Positions 1 to 7,860 of a stretch of 64,000 nt of DNA are shown in pieces. The notes below the pieces were generated by a model. That model did no database searches and was not told the DNA's origin. It saw only the letters and a list, made by a program, of their open reading frames with translations. The position numbers were made by a program, and so were the translations under genes. Each line of letters starts with the position of its first letter. Position 1 is the stretch's first letter. The DNA lies in NCBI GenBank assembly GCA_021739695.1, contig JAIPBM010000014.1, forward strand, positions 1-64,000, in the 5' to 3' direction. This DNA is from Flavobacteriales bacterium. GTDB lineage: Bacteria; Bacteroidota; Bacteroidia; UBA10329.

Positions 1-2293
1 CGTTGTAGGTGCCGGCAACAAGGGCGGTGAACGTTCCAGAAGCTTGCGGACCAGAACCAATGTCATAGCTATAGGCCGTTGTTCCGCCCGAAGCCGATAC
101 GGTGAACGAACCGTTGGCACTGCCACAGGTGGCATCGGTCACAGCATCTTCACTGAGCACCAACACAGCGGGTTCTGCAATGACCACCGCCACCGAGGTA
201 GGACAGCTGTTGGCATCCAGAATGTTGACGGTGTATGATCCCGCGGTCAGCCCTGTGAATGTTCCCGAAGCCTGAGGCCCAGCACCGATATCGAAAGTGT
301 AAGGAGCTGTTCCGCCTGATGCAGATACCGTTGCAGAACCTGTTGCTGCTCCGTTACAATCGGCATCTACCGTGGCATCCAACGTTCCAACAACAGGCGT
401 AGGTTCAGAGATGGTGATGGGCACCACATCACTACAGTTGTTCGCATCAAGCACGGTGACCGAGTATGAACCAGCAGCAAGACCTATGAAAGCACCCGAG
501 GCCTGAGGGCCGGATCCAATATCAAAGGTGTAAGGAGGCGTCCCGCCAGAAGCTGTTACTGTGGTTGAACCGTCTGAAAATGCATTGCAAGTAGCTGGTG
601 AATTGATGGAAGAACCAGAAACGACTGTCGGTTCTGTTATTGTCACTACGATTTCGGTTACGCATGAACTATACGTGTCTTCCACCGTAATGGTGTAGGT
701 TCCTGCACAAAGATTTATTGCAGTGCTAGAACCTCCATTGTTGTTGTCTGTAAAAACGATCGAATTATTCGAATCTCGAACCCACGTATAATTATAAGGC
801 CCTATTCCGTCACCAACAACGGTGGCACTACCTAAACAATCCCCGAAACACGGATTCGCAACTAAATTGACAAGTATGGGTTCTGGACAACAGGTCAAAA
901 TGGCATTGGAAACAACCGAAGGGTCTGGCGAACATGCATAACTTGTCCAGTCGCCACTTTCTCCATCAGCAGTTGTAGTCACATTAACTCCTAAATTCAT
1001 ACCATCTGAACCTGGAGGGCAATCTGAGGATGTAATTGTCCAACAAAACTCCCATCCGCCATCACCTTCATCTCCATAATTGTCGCCTGGGTCTGATGGA
1101 CTATTATCAAAGTCATCATCCTGAATGCTTTCGTAATAAAATCCTGAAGGAAACGAACCATTCGCGGGAATAGCACTGGCAATAGGACCAGTGTACCAGT
1201 TCCAAGTGCCCATTCCATCCACAGATGCTGCCGGAACAGTTGTAAGTGTACTTTGGTCCCAACCGGCACCAAAAGAAACCTGCACTCCATGCAGCCAATT
1301 GATATTTTGCTGTACCCAGGTGTCAATCGTGTAGCAGAATTCTACAGATGTTCCATTCTGATAAAATCCGTTGGTTGGAGGCGGATTAACAGAGATACTG
1401 GCTTCGGTCAAACATATATCACAGTTGAAAGAATTGGTAATTGAAAGTTCAAAATCATCCACATCACCAACACTTCCGCCAGAAACTTGAAGGTAATATG
1501 TGTTTCCGGGTATAACGGGTTCCACAATCAAATTGGCACTTCCCGAACCATTTGCACAACCAATACCAGCCAAACCTGCACAATCTCCACTCCAAAGACC
1601 GATTGAAGGAGATATCAATCCATTCACGGCAATGCTCAGCGAATTCCCTTGAGGAGTGAAACTGTACCAAACTTCCGGAACAAACGTGGGCATATCGCCA
1701 CCTCCAGAACAACTGAGTTGGTAACTGTAAGGGTTGGCAGCTGTAGCTCCAATATTGCTTCCACACCAACTCTGTTGCGTTCCGACACCATCAGGACAAG
1801 CTGTCGGTGCTGTCAACACCCCCAAATTGCATGCTGTTTCGCAGACATCAGCCGCTGCACCTGTGCAAACTGGTCCGCCTGCGCAAGGGGGTGTACATGT
1901 AATATTCAGGGTCATGCAAGCAGTACTATTCAAGCACGGCCACCTATCTATCAAAACCCTCAGAGAACCTGTGTAATTAGCTATCCAAGTGATGCTGGAT
2001 TGAGTTCCGCATGCATCGTCATTATAACCGACTGAAGTACCTCCATTGTACAACGTAATTTGAGTGTCAAAATCAGTATCGCCACAAGTCGAGAACGTAT
2101 AGGTATTGCCTGCAACTACATCGACCGTTACATATTGCCCTCCTTGCACACAGGTGTTGGTCGCTGATCCAGGGCAACTTGTGGGTGTCAAGTCGGCAAG
2201 AAAAGTGTTGTTGTTACCGCATTGAGCAAGCGCTTGTTCTGAAAAAACAAGCAGCAAAAGCATGAACGCAATATGTAATGACCAGCGAATCAT
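1..2293 (-). CDS. SprB-repeat cell-surface adhesin, N-terminal part (open at left edge)
   Basis: This frame is open from an ATG at 2291-2293 to the left window edge, about 764 codons, so the C terminus is missing. The N terminus has a signal peptide ending near LAQC. It is followed by a Cys-rich beta domain with DTDFDTQITLY-like residues, as in bacterial pre-peptidase C-terminal domains. The last ~230 codons hold at least three SprB-type repeats of about 77 residues (231-bp period). Each carries ASGGT.PY.FDIG..PQASG.F..L.AG.Y and ends in D.NSC. SprB repeats are known from gliding-motility adhesins exported by T9SS; a C-terminal sorting domain beyond the window is expected but not seen. The start overlaps the stop of the upstream gene (ATGA), which indicates one transcript. 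Adhesin is a family-level inference; the ligand is unknown. Confidence 0.85.
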   Translation of the reverse strand, partial: MIRWSLHIAFMLLLLVFSEQALAQCGNNNTFLADLTPTSCPGSATNTCVQGGQYVTVDVVAGNTYTFSTCGDTDFDTQITLYNGGTSVGYNDDACGTQSSITWIANYTGSLRVLIDRWPCLNSTACMTLNITCTPPCAGGPVCTGAAADVCETACNLGVLTAPTACPDGVGTQQSWCGSNIGATAANPYSYQLSCSGGGDMPTFVPEVWYSFTPQGNSLSIAVNGLISPSIGLWSGDCAGLAGIGCANGSGSANLIVEPVIPGNTYYLQVSGGSVGDVDDFELSITNSFNCDICLTEASISVNPPPTNGFYQNGTSVEFCYTIDTWVQQNINWLHGVQVSFGAGWDQSTLTTVPAASVDGMGTWNWYTGPIASAIPANGSFPSGFYYESIQDDDFDNSPSDPGDNYGDEGDGGWEFCWTITSSDCPPGSDGMNLGVNVTTTADGESGDWTSYACSPDPSVVSNAILTCCPEPILVNLVANPCFGDCLGSATVVGDGIGPYNYTWVRDSNNSIVFTDNNNGGSSTAINLCAGTYTITVEDTYSSCVTEIVVTITEPTVVSGSSINSPATCNAFSDGSTTVTASGGTPPYTFDIGSGPQASGAFIGLAAGSYSVTVLDANNCSDVVPITISEPTPVVGTLDATVDADCNGAATGSATVSASGGTAPYTFDIGAGPQASGTFTGLTAGSYTVNILDANSCPTSVAVVIAEPAVLVLSEDAVTDATCGSANGSFTVSASGGTTAYSYDIGSGPQASGTFTALVAGTYN

Positions 2294-2799
2294 TCCACCC
2301 TATACTCCTCAGGCTTAGAACGTATCATTAGCTGCTTTTCCTCGCTCATTTGTTCGAAATCCTCCATGGATACGAAGGTTTTGCGCGTACCAGAAAATCC
2401 GGCACCGATCTTTGCAAGTTTCGATTTTGGATCGATTTCAGTTCGAACTGCTATCTTACCATTCTCGCACAATTTGAAAACAATCGTAATGGCAGGATCC
2501 ACTTCACTAAAAAGCGAATACGAATCCAACGAAATCTGATATCCACAAGCTATTAGTTCCTTGGCGGAAATCAATTTAAAAGTTACTCCACCCTCAAACT
2601 GAATGGTTCTATCAGAATTTCGAAATCTGTAAGATTCCAATGAAGCATTTTGCAGCGAAATCTGATAGCTATCTGAACCCATTTCATTTGTAAGTATCTG
2701 AAATGAAGGACAAGCGACTTGAATATCTTGTTGAGCAGCAGCCTCAAGCGTGAAACAACAAATTCCAACCAGCGACAAGCCCCAAACGAAGTATTTCAT
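2290..2799 (-). CDS. Small exported protein of unknown function
   Basis: I do not recognise a family. The chosen ATG at 2797-2799 begins a clear signal peptide (MKYFVWGLSLVGICCF, cleavage near AAAQQ), giving 169 residues. An in-frame upstream start at 2868 would bury the signal peptide behind 23 polar residues, so I reject it. The mature part is beta-rich, with no catalytic motif visible and three Cys. The stop TGA overlaps the ATG of the SprB-repeat adhesin by 4 bp, so the two are probably co-transcribed and translationally coupled. A role in adhesin export or attachment is possible from position but is only inference. Confidence 0.7.
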   Translation of the reverse strand: MKYFVWGLSLVGICCFTLEAAAQQDIQVACPSFQILTNEMGSDSYQISLQNASLESYRFRNSDRTIQFEGGVTFKLISAKELIACGYQISLDSYSLFSEVDPAITIVFKLCENGKIAVRTEIDPKSKLAKIGAGFSGTRKTFVSMEDFEQMSEEKQLMIRSKPEEYRVE

Positions 2800-2920
2800 T
2801 TTGATGGATGTTTTATATCCGTTTTTGACGATCGTTTTCCAGTTTATCGTGTAAATAGCGGAACACACACATAGCTTATGTGATTAGAGGGAACAGGTTG
2901 TCGATTTGGTCTTGGAAAGA

Positions 2921-2947
2921 TACGTTTTTTCGTACGTGAAAAACGTA
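2921..2947. repeat. Palindrome with 9-bp perfect arms
   Basis: TACGTTTTT at 2921-2929 is the exact reverse complement of AAAAACGTA at 2939-2947, separated by 9 nt that are themselves nearly self-complementary (centre CGTACG). It lies about 120 bp upstream of the start at 2799. It could be an operator for that operon or an orphan hairpin; nothing in the sequence decides. Confidence 0.6.
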
Positions 2948-3182
2948 AAAAGATTCTGTAATTCTGTAGAAATAAGTACAGGGTCAGATCACGGTCCAGT
3001 TGGTAACATGAAGAGTCATACCGCTCAATATTCCATGCCAAATACTGTTTAGGCACTTGTCTTGATGTAACGGATATCAGCCTATAAGGAGAATTTGGAC
3101 TTAACTACGGGTATAAAGAATCTGAAAATCGTGAAACGGATTTAGTAGGCTCGACATTCGTCCACTTAGCTCCACCAAAATA

Positions 3183-3210
3183 AAGCCTTCTCAATTGAGA
3201 TGGCTTTTTT
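3183..3210 (-). terminator. Rho-independent terminator after moaA
   Basis: The hairpin AAGCC-TTCTC-AATT-GAGAT-GGCTT has one mismatch. On the minus strand it is followed by TTATTTT and on the plus strand by TTTTTT. It lies 22 bp past the moaA stop and could act in both directions. Confidence 0.75.
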
Positions 3211-3231
3211 GTTTTCCACCAATTTGAGATT

Positions 3232-4239
3232 TCAACCTCCAATCGCCACCATTTCACGGTTGTTTCCGTGCTCGTCTGGGTTAGAGAAATCTTCGAAAGA
3301 TTCCATTCCAGCACGGACTGCCTTTTTGTTTTGAATCGATGAGGTGATCAGTGGCATAAGATCTTCTCCGTTTCTCATCGCTGTTAGTAGATCGGTTTCC
3401 GAACCGGAGAACAGGCAATTCTTCAGTTTACCATCTGCCGTAAGTCGAATGCGGTTGCAACTATCACAGAATGGATTCGTGACCGTGCTGATGATGGCGA
3501 AAGAGCCCGCTGAGTTTTTGAGACGATAGTTCTTTGAAGTATCATTTGGTCTGTCAGAAATTCGTTCAAATCCAAACGGGCCAAAATGGTCTGATGTTCG
3601 CTTCAGAATATCATCCAACGAAACGCCTTTACTCCAATCCCATTCGTTGCCATTAAAGGGCATGAATTCAATAAACCGAACCGTAACGGGCGTTTCCTTG
3701 GTCCATTGTATGAAATCGATGATCTCATCGTCATTCACACCTTTCGTCACCACATTATTGATCTTCACGTCAAAACCACGGTCAATCAGTAGTTGGATAT
3801 TCTGCGTAATTCGGTCGAAGTAATCTCGTCTGGTAATGGCCAGCATGCGTTCGCGTTTTAGCGAATCAAGACTGACATTAACTGCTTTGACGCCACACAC
3901 TTCCAGTCTATCGATATGTTGATCAATGAGAATACCGTTGGTGGAAATACTCAACTCCACCGGAAGCGAGGAAAGCAATTCGATCACCGCTCCCGCGTCT
4001 TTCCGAACTAACGGCTCTCCGCCTGTCAGGCGGATCTTTTTCACGCCAAGATCAACGAAGGTTTTGGCAATGGCCATCACTTCTTCGGTTCGCATGAATT
4101 CCTCGCGCGGACGAAGCACAATTCCTTCTGCTGGCATGCAATAGGTGCAGCGCAGATTACAGCGTTCCGTTAAGGAAATGCGCAAATAATCGTGCTTTCT
4201 GCCGAACTGATCGACCAATATGTTGGTTTCTGCGCTCAT
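3232..4239 (-). CDS. moaA: GTP 3',8-cyclase (MoaA), molybdenum cofactor step 1
   Basis: This is a radical-SAM enzyme that converts GTP to 3',8-cyclo-dihydro-GTP, the first step of molybdopterin synthesis, working with MoaC. The N-terminal 4Fe-4S motif is CNLRCTYC (Cys27, 31, 34), followed by the GGEP motif. The C-terminal second cluster is visible as CDSCNRIR with a third Cys in KLKNCLF. The protein ends in GG, which is conserved and needed in MoaA. I chose the ATG at 4237-4239 (335 aa). A GTG at 4255-4257 in frame would overlap the preceding fusion gene and add six residues. It is the last gene of the cofactor run, 1 nt after the moaCB stop, and is followed by a terminator. Confidence 0.95.
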   Translation of the reverse strand: MSAETNILVDQFGRKHDYLRISLTERCNLRCTYCMPAEGIVLRPREEFMRTEEVMAIAKTFVDLGVKKIRLTGGEPLVRKDAGAVIELLSSLPVELSISTNGILIDQHIDRLEVCGVKAVNVSLDSLKRERMLAITRRDYFDRITQNIQLLIDRGFDVKINNVVTKGVNDDEIIDFIQWTKETPVTVRFIEFMPFNGNEWDWSKGVSLDDILKRTSDHFGPFGFERISDRPNDTSKNYRLKNSAGSFAIISTVTNPFCDSCNRIRLTADGKLKNCLFSGSETDLLTAMRNGEDLMPLITSSIQNKKAVRAGMESFEDFSNPDEHGNNREMVAIGG

Positions 4240-4240
4240 C

Positions 4241-5152
4241 TCAATCGTGGCGAGCACCTTTCAGGATTCCGAAAATGTGGAGCAACGGAGGAAACAGTGC
4301 ATCCATACTTTCCTTGGCTCCATTGGTTGAACCCGGCAAAGCCAAGACCAGCGTTTCACCTATCACTCCAGAAACCGTTCGCGAAAGCATAGAATAAGGG
4401 GTGCGGTCCTGTCCGTAACTGCGAACAGCTTCTGCAATCCCTGGAATATTTCTATCCAGCATTGGGATGATTGCCTCTGGTGTCACATCACGCTTCGAAA
4501 GACCTGTTCCACCTGTGAAAATGACCATGTCCGCGCCACGTTCAACTGCTTTATTTACTTCCGATTGAATCGCTTTCACTTCGTCTGGAATCACCAAGTA
4601 ATCAGCAATCTTCACATCACAACTTTCCAGTTTAGAGATGATGGCTTTTCCCGCTTTGTCTTCTTTTTCGCCTCTGGAGATGGTATCAGAACAGACCACC
4701 ACCACCGCTTGCAGGTCTTTCCTGAAACGGTTGGTGAAATCCGATTTTCCGCCCTTCTTTTTCAGGAGTTTGATGTGATGGATCTCCACGCCTTTGTCAA
4801 TCGGTTTGAGCATGTCGTACATCGTCAGCGCCACTACGCTTGCTCCGTGCATCGCTTCCACCTCCACTCCCGTTTTATAGATGGTTTTCACATGCATCAG
4901 AATGGTGATTTCTAGCCCATCCATGCTGTATTCGATGCTGGCCTGCTCAATGGGCATCGGATGGCAATCAGGCAGCAGATCAGCAGTTTTCTTCACGCCT
5001 AAAAGCCCTGCGGCTTTCGCCATTTCAAACACATCGCCTTTCGGAACGGTTCTGTTCTTCAGCGCCTCAATGGTTTCGGGTTTGCTCACGCGAACAATGG
5101 CCTGTGCCGTTGCTTCGCGAAGCGTGTTCGATTTATGTGTGATGTCAATCAT
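4241..5152 (-). CDS. moaCB: MoaC-MoaB fusion (cyclic pyranopterin monophosphate synthase / molybdopterin adenylyltransferase)
   Basis: A two-domain cofactor enzyme of 303 residues. Residues 1 to ~150 are MoaC: MIDITHKSNTLREA at the start, DLLPDCHPMPI, and the VEVEAMHGASV catalytic region. After a Lys-rich linker (KKKGGKSDF), residues ~160-303 are MoaB/MogA-like: VVVVCSDTISRGEKEDKAG and FTGGTGLSKRDVTPEA for binding and adenylating molybdopterin. Such fusions are known in Bacteroidota. I chose the ATG at 5150-5152 because it gives the canonical MoaC start; the longer frame upstream to 5242 adds a Cys-rich tail without conservation. A 123-bp gap separates it from moaE upstream, and moaA follows 1 nt later. 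Confidence 0.93.
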   Translation of the reverse strand: MIDITHKSNTLREATAQAIVRVSKPETIEALKNRTVPKGDVFEMAKAAGLLGVKKTADLLPDCHPMPIEQASIEYSMDGLEITILMHVKTIYKTGVEVEAMHGASVVALTMYDMLKPIDKGVEIHHIKLLKKKGGKSDFTNRFRKDLQAVVVVCSDTISRGEKEDKAGKAIISKLESCDVKIADYLVIPDEVKAIQSEVNKAVERGADMVIFTGGTGLSKRDVTPEAIIPMLDRNIPGIAEAVRSYGQDRTPYSMLSRTVSGVIGETLVLALPGSTNGAKESMDALFPPLLHIFGILKGARHD

Positions 5153-5275
5153 TGGTTTATTGTTGCACAGAGAAATTTGAGGAGTAGAGACGCACAGAGT
5201 CGGAAACATACATGATGAACTCACGTGATGGCTCTGTGTCACTCTGTTTCTCCATTCTCGCTCTGTGAAATGTTT

Positions 5276-5722
5276 TTATTTGTTCTCTTTCCAAATATGT
5301 GTTCCGTCCTCAAAAACCTCTTTTCCAAACACGGGAACTTTGGTTTTTATCTCTTCCACCAAATACCGCGTGGCTTCAAAACAATCCTTTCTGTGTGCCG
5401 ATGATGTGAATACGAACAGGCAGATTTCGCCAGCATTCACGCGCCCCAAACTGTGGTAAATGTGCATGCAGGTGAGGTCGAATTTTTCAAATGCAGCTTC
5501 GCGAATTTCATGAAATGCTTGATTGGCCATTTCCTCATAAGCCGTATAATCGATGGCCGAGACGGTCTTTCCGTCAATCTCGTCTGCGCGCACCTGACCA
5601 AGAAAAATATCGTGGCCACCAATATTGGTTTTCACTTGATGATGTGCAATGGAGGTTGCAATCTTCTCAGGTGTTATCGGCCCTTGAACAAATACGTTTT
5701 TCGGTTTTCGTTCTTTGGTCAT
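5276..5722 (-). CDS. moaE: Molybdopterin synthase catalytic subunit (MoaE)
   Basis: MoaE is the large subunit of molybdopterin synthase and transfers sulfur from the MoaD thiocarboxylate to precursor Z. The 148 residues match the usual family length. Visible features are GHDIFLGQVRADEIDGK, DYTAYEEMA, HSLGRVNAGE, SSAHRKDCFEATRYLVEEIKTKVP and the closing VFEDGTHIW. The start ATG overlaps the moeB stop by 4 bp. The partner small subunit MoaD is two genes upstream in the same run, so the complex is encoded as a unit. Confidence 0.95.
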   Translation of the reverse strand: MTKERKPKNVFVQGPITPEKIATSIAHHQVKTNIGGHDIFLGQVRADEIDGKTVSAIDYTAYEEMANQAFHEIREAAFEKFDLTCMHIYHSLGRVNAGEICLFVFTSSAHRKDCFEATRYLVEEIKTKVPVFGKEVFEDGTHIWKENK

Positions 5723-6480
5723 AGTGCATGTTTTTCGCGTGCGGCAATAGCTTTTTCTTTCACTTTCTGAACCTGTTCGTCATTTCGAGAAAACTCAAAC
5801 GTTCGGGTGGAATTTGTGAGGAGATTAAACGTCATCAGTTTTCCTGACAATACCTCTCCGATTCCGAGAATGATTTTCAAAACTTCGGTAGCCTGATATG
5901 TGCCAATAATTCCAGGAAGTACACCCAACACGCCTGTTTCATTGCAATTCGGAATCTGGTTTTCGCCAGGCTTATCTGGAAATAAGCAGCGATACGTTGG
6001 GCCGCCTTTGTAATTGAACACCGAAACCTGTCCCTCAAACTGATGAATGGCTCCGTAAACGAACGGTTTGTCCAATTTCACGCAGACGTCATTAATGCGA
6101 TAACGCGCTGCGAAATTGTCTGTGGCATCCACAAGTAAGTCGTAATTCGCAACAATATCCATGGCATTTCCAGCAGTTAGAAACTCGAAAAACGTTTGGA
6201 TTTCCACTTCTGAATTGAGTTGTTTCAATCGCTCAGCCGCAACTTCAACTTTAGGCTTTCCAACATCAGAATTGGTGTAAAGCACTTGTCTGTGCAGATT
6301 CGTCTCGTTCACTACATCGCCATCAACTATTCCGATGGTTCCAATACCTGCAGCGGCCAAGTATTGAAGTGCAGGACAACCCAATCCACCAGCACCAATG
6401 ACCAGCACTTTGGCGTTCATCAATTTCTGCTGTCCGCTTTCGCCAACTTCATTCAATGCTATTTGGCGTGCATATCTCAT
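5719..6480 (-). CDS. moeB: MoeB/ThiF-family adenylyltransferase activating MoaD
   Basis: An E1-like enzyme that adenylates the C-terminal glycine of MoaD. Seen: the nucleotide loop GAGGLGCP (29-36), DGDVVNETNLHRQ (53-65), VDATDN (117-122), and Cys179 in the NCNETGVLG loop. Its place directly after moaD, with a 4-bp overlap, favours MoeB over ThiF. The structural zinc site of E. coli MoeB is degraded. Only one Cys (165, in TYRCLF) of the first CxxC pair remains, and no CxxC follows in the C-terminal part. There is no C-terminal rhodanese domain, so the sulfur donor is separate. Length 253 residues is normal. Confidence 0.9.
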   Translation of the reverse strand: MRYARQIALNEVGESGQQKLMNAKVLVIGAGGLGCPALQYLAAAGIGTIGIVDGDVVNETNLHRQVLYTNSDVGKPKVEVAAERLKQLNSEVEIQTFFEFLTAGNAMDIVANYDLLVDATDNFAARYRINDVCVKLDKPFVYGAIHQFEGQVSVFNYKGGPTYRCLFPDKPGENQIPNCNETGVLGVLPGIIGTYQATEVLKIILGIGEVLSGKLMTFNLLTNSTRTFEFSRNDEQVQKVKEKAIAAREKHAL

Positions 6481-6713
6481 CCGCCTGCAAATGGAGGTAA
6501 AACGGCAATTTCATCTCCGAGCGTGATAATCGCATCTTCAGCTACAATCACATGATTCACGGCAATTTGATACGATGCGCTGTTCAAACCCGGAATCCGC
6601 TTCTCAATCTCACTTCGCAGCTCCGCAACGCTCGTTCCAGAGAAGTCCAGTTGGTCGTTCTCTGAGCCAGCCCATTCGGCTATCATTCCGAAGTATTTTA
6701 CGTTGAATTTCAT
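6477..6713 (-). CDS. moaD: Molybdopterin synthase sulfur carrier subunit (MoaD)
   Basis: A 78-residue ubiquitin-like sulfur carrier. The N-terminal beta-strand MKFNVKYFGMIAEWAG is typical of MoaD, and the C terminus LPPFAGG ends in the Gly-Gly that is adenylated by MoeB and thiocarboxylated. It overlaps the exporter gene upstream and moeB downstream by 4 bp each, which implies tight translational coupling with its activating enzyme. Confidence 0.94.
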   Translation of the reverse strand: MKFNVKYFGMIAEWAGSENDQLDFSGTSVAELRSEIEKRIPGLNSASYQIAVNHVIVAEDAIITLGDEIAVLPPFAGG

Positions 6714-7456
6714 GTGAAAAAGAGTTTAGCGCAGGCAATGATCAGCACGAAAGCAAGCATACGTTTCAGCACCAGATTGTCGAAGCGCATGCTGCCAAAA
6801 TAGCCACCCAACAAACCACCAATCAACGCGATTGCGATGAGCATGTACGCCTGTGGTTCAATCGTAATTCCACGACTGAAATGACCAGCCAATCCAGCTG
6901 CTGAATTCACCCAGATGAACGCAGCAGAAACAGATGCAGCCTCTTTCATTCTTCCCCAACCCATAATGAGAATGACGGGACTGAGAATGATTCCGCCTCC
7001 AATGCCGATCATCCCAGAAAACAGACCGATGGCTGCGCCAGCAAGCATTCCGTGCCAGAAAGGAACGTCTTTGATCCGATCGCTTTCTTTTCCGAAAACG
7101 CTCAACATTTTCAGTACGGCAAAGACCAGCAACACCGCCAAGATCTTCTTGTAAATGGATGCGTCAATCTCAATCATGCCACCCAAAAATGCCATAGGAA
7201 CAGACGCTAAAGCGAACGCCAAAAACAACTTGGAATTGAAGTGTCCTTTCCTCGCGTAAGCGAAAAACGAAATGGCCGCTACGAACAGATTAAGCACCAA
7301 CGCGGTCGGTTTCATCATCGAAACAGGAAACGACCACAAGGCCATGAGCGCCAAATAGCCACTGGCGCCACCATGACCGACAGCAGCATACATGAATGCC
7401 ACAATGGGCAAGAGCGCCAAAAACCAGCCGATTCCATCTATTTCAAATAGGTTCAT
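6710..7456 (-). CDS. TauE/SafE (TSUP) family anion exporter
   Basis: A 248-residue polytopic membrane protein with about eight hydrophobic segments and two related halves. The conserved TSUP patterns GHGGASGYLALMALW (near residue 27) and GMIGIGGGIILSPVI (near 151) are visible. Family members export sulfite, sulfoacetate or other C1-C2 anions. It lies inside a block that also encodes a sulfite oxidase-like enzyme and a rhodanese, so sulfite or another sulfur oxyanion is the likely substrate. Molybdate or tungstate cannot be excluded given the flanking ModE-like and MoaD genes. It overlaps both neighbours by 4 bp. Confidence 0.88.
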   Translation of the reverse strand: MNLFEIDGIGWFLALLPIVAFMYAAVGHGGASGYLALMALWSFPVSMMKPTALVLNLFVAAISFFAYARKGHFNSKLFLAFALASVPMAFLGGMIEIDASIYKKILAVLLVFAVLKMLSVFGKESDRIKDVPFWHGMLAGAAIGLFSGMIGIGGGIILSPVILIMGWGRMKEAASVSAAFIWVNSAAGLAGHFSRGITIEPQAYMLIAIALIGGLLGGYFGSMRFDNLVLKRMLAFVLIIACAKLFFT

Positions 7457-7791
7457 GACTGCACATTTTTGAGTTCATCTTCAAGAAATGAATGACAATT
7501 GGCATTAACACGTTCGTAGAGCGCAATGGCATCTTTGCCAGCTTCGGTAACGGACGTTCCGCCACCTCCGCTTCCGCCTGTAGTGCGAACAACCAAGGGT
7601 TCATCAGCCAATGAGTTCATATCATCGATGGTTTTCCACGCCTTTTTGTACGACATCTGCATGCTTTTGGCGGCCGCATTGATGGAACCAAACGAATCAA
7701 TCGCTTTCAGCAGTTCAACCCTACCTTTTCCAAGGAAAAATTGACCGTTTTTCTCAATCCAAAGTTTGTTTCCGATAGCAATGTTATACAT
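7453..7791 (-). CDS. Short ModE-like winged-helix regulator
   Basis: A 112-residue protein matching only the DNA-binding N-terminal domain of ModE (LysR-type winged helix). Helix-turn-helix residues GSINAAAKSMQMSYKKAWKT lie near 35-54, followed by VVRTTGGSGGGGTSVTEAG, the hallmark wing of ModE-type proteins. The molbindin domains that sense molybdate in E. coli ModE are absent. It must therefore sense something through a partner or act constitutively. It is the first gene of the TSUP-moaD-moeB-moaE run and has a strong inverted repeat just upstream of its start, which suggests autoregulation. Confidence 0.85.
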   Translation of the reverse strand: MYNIAIGNKLWIEKNGQFFLGKGRVELLKAIDSFGSINAAAKSMQMSYKKAWKTIDDMNSLADEPLVVRTTGGSGGGGTSVTEAGKDAIALYERVNANCHSFLEDELKNVQS

Positions 7792-7793
7792 GG

Positions 7794-7817
7794 CGTTATA
7801 TCCGATAGGAAATAACG
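7794..7817. promoter_or_regulatory. Likely ModE-type operator (inverted repeat)
   Basis: The 24-bp sequence starts CGTTATATCCGA and ends TAGGAAATAACG. The half-sites match at 10 of 12 positions when one is reversed and complemented. CGTTAT...ATAACG outer arms resemble the known E. coli ModE box. It lies 3-26 bp upstream of the ATG of the ModE-like gene, in the only gap between moeA and that gene. Confidence 0.65.
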
Positions 7818-7860
7818 AAAATAGTATGAGCTATTCAACTAATGTGTGACTGATGTTGCT

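Larger units (their letters stand above)
2800..3231. other. Intergenic region upstream of the adhesin operon
   Basis: No convincing gene lies in this 432-bp stretch. It holds a palindrome at 2921-2947 and the moaA terminator at 3183-3206. Near 3148-3177 there is a short stretch ending AGCTCCACCA that resembles the 3' end of a tRNA or tmRNA but does not fold as one. The promoter of the operon starting at 2799 should lie here; no clean TAnnTTTG box was found close to the start. Confidence 0.6.

Noticed and set aside
3148-3177. tRNA- or tmRNA-like 3' end (GCTCGACATTCG, then AGCTCCACCA) followed by a hairpin terminator
   Set aside because: No T-arm with paired 5-bp stems forms, no matching 5' acceptor strand (GGAGCT or GGGGCT) occurs upstream at a suitable distance, and no tag-peptide frame is visible. 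At best a decayed fragment.
2844-3314. Small open frames of 69-70 codons in the intergenic region
   Set aside because: No start context, no homology I recognise, and they cross the terminator and palindrome.
7792-7860. Molybdenum-cofactor riboswitch upstream of the cofactor genes
   Set aside because: The gap is only 69 bp, and the single strong feature is the inverted repeat; no larger conserved fold is evident.
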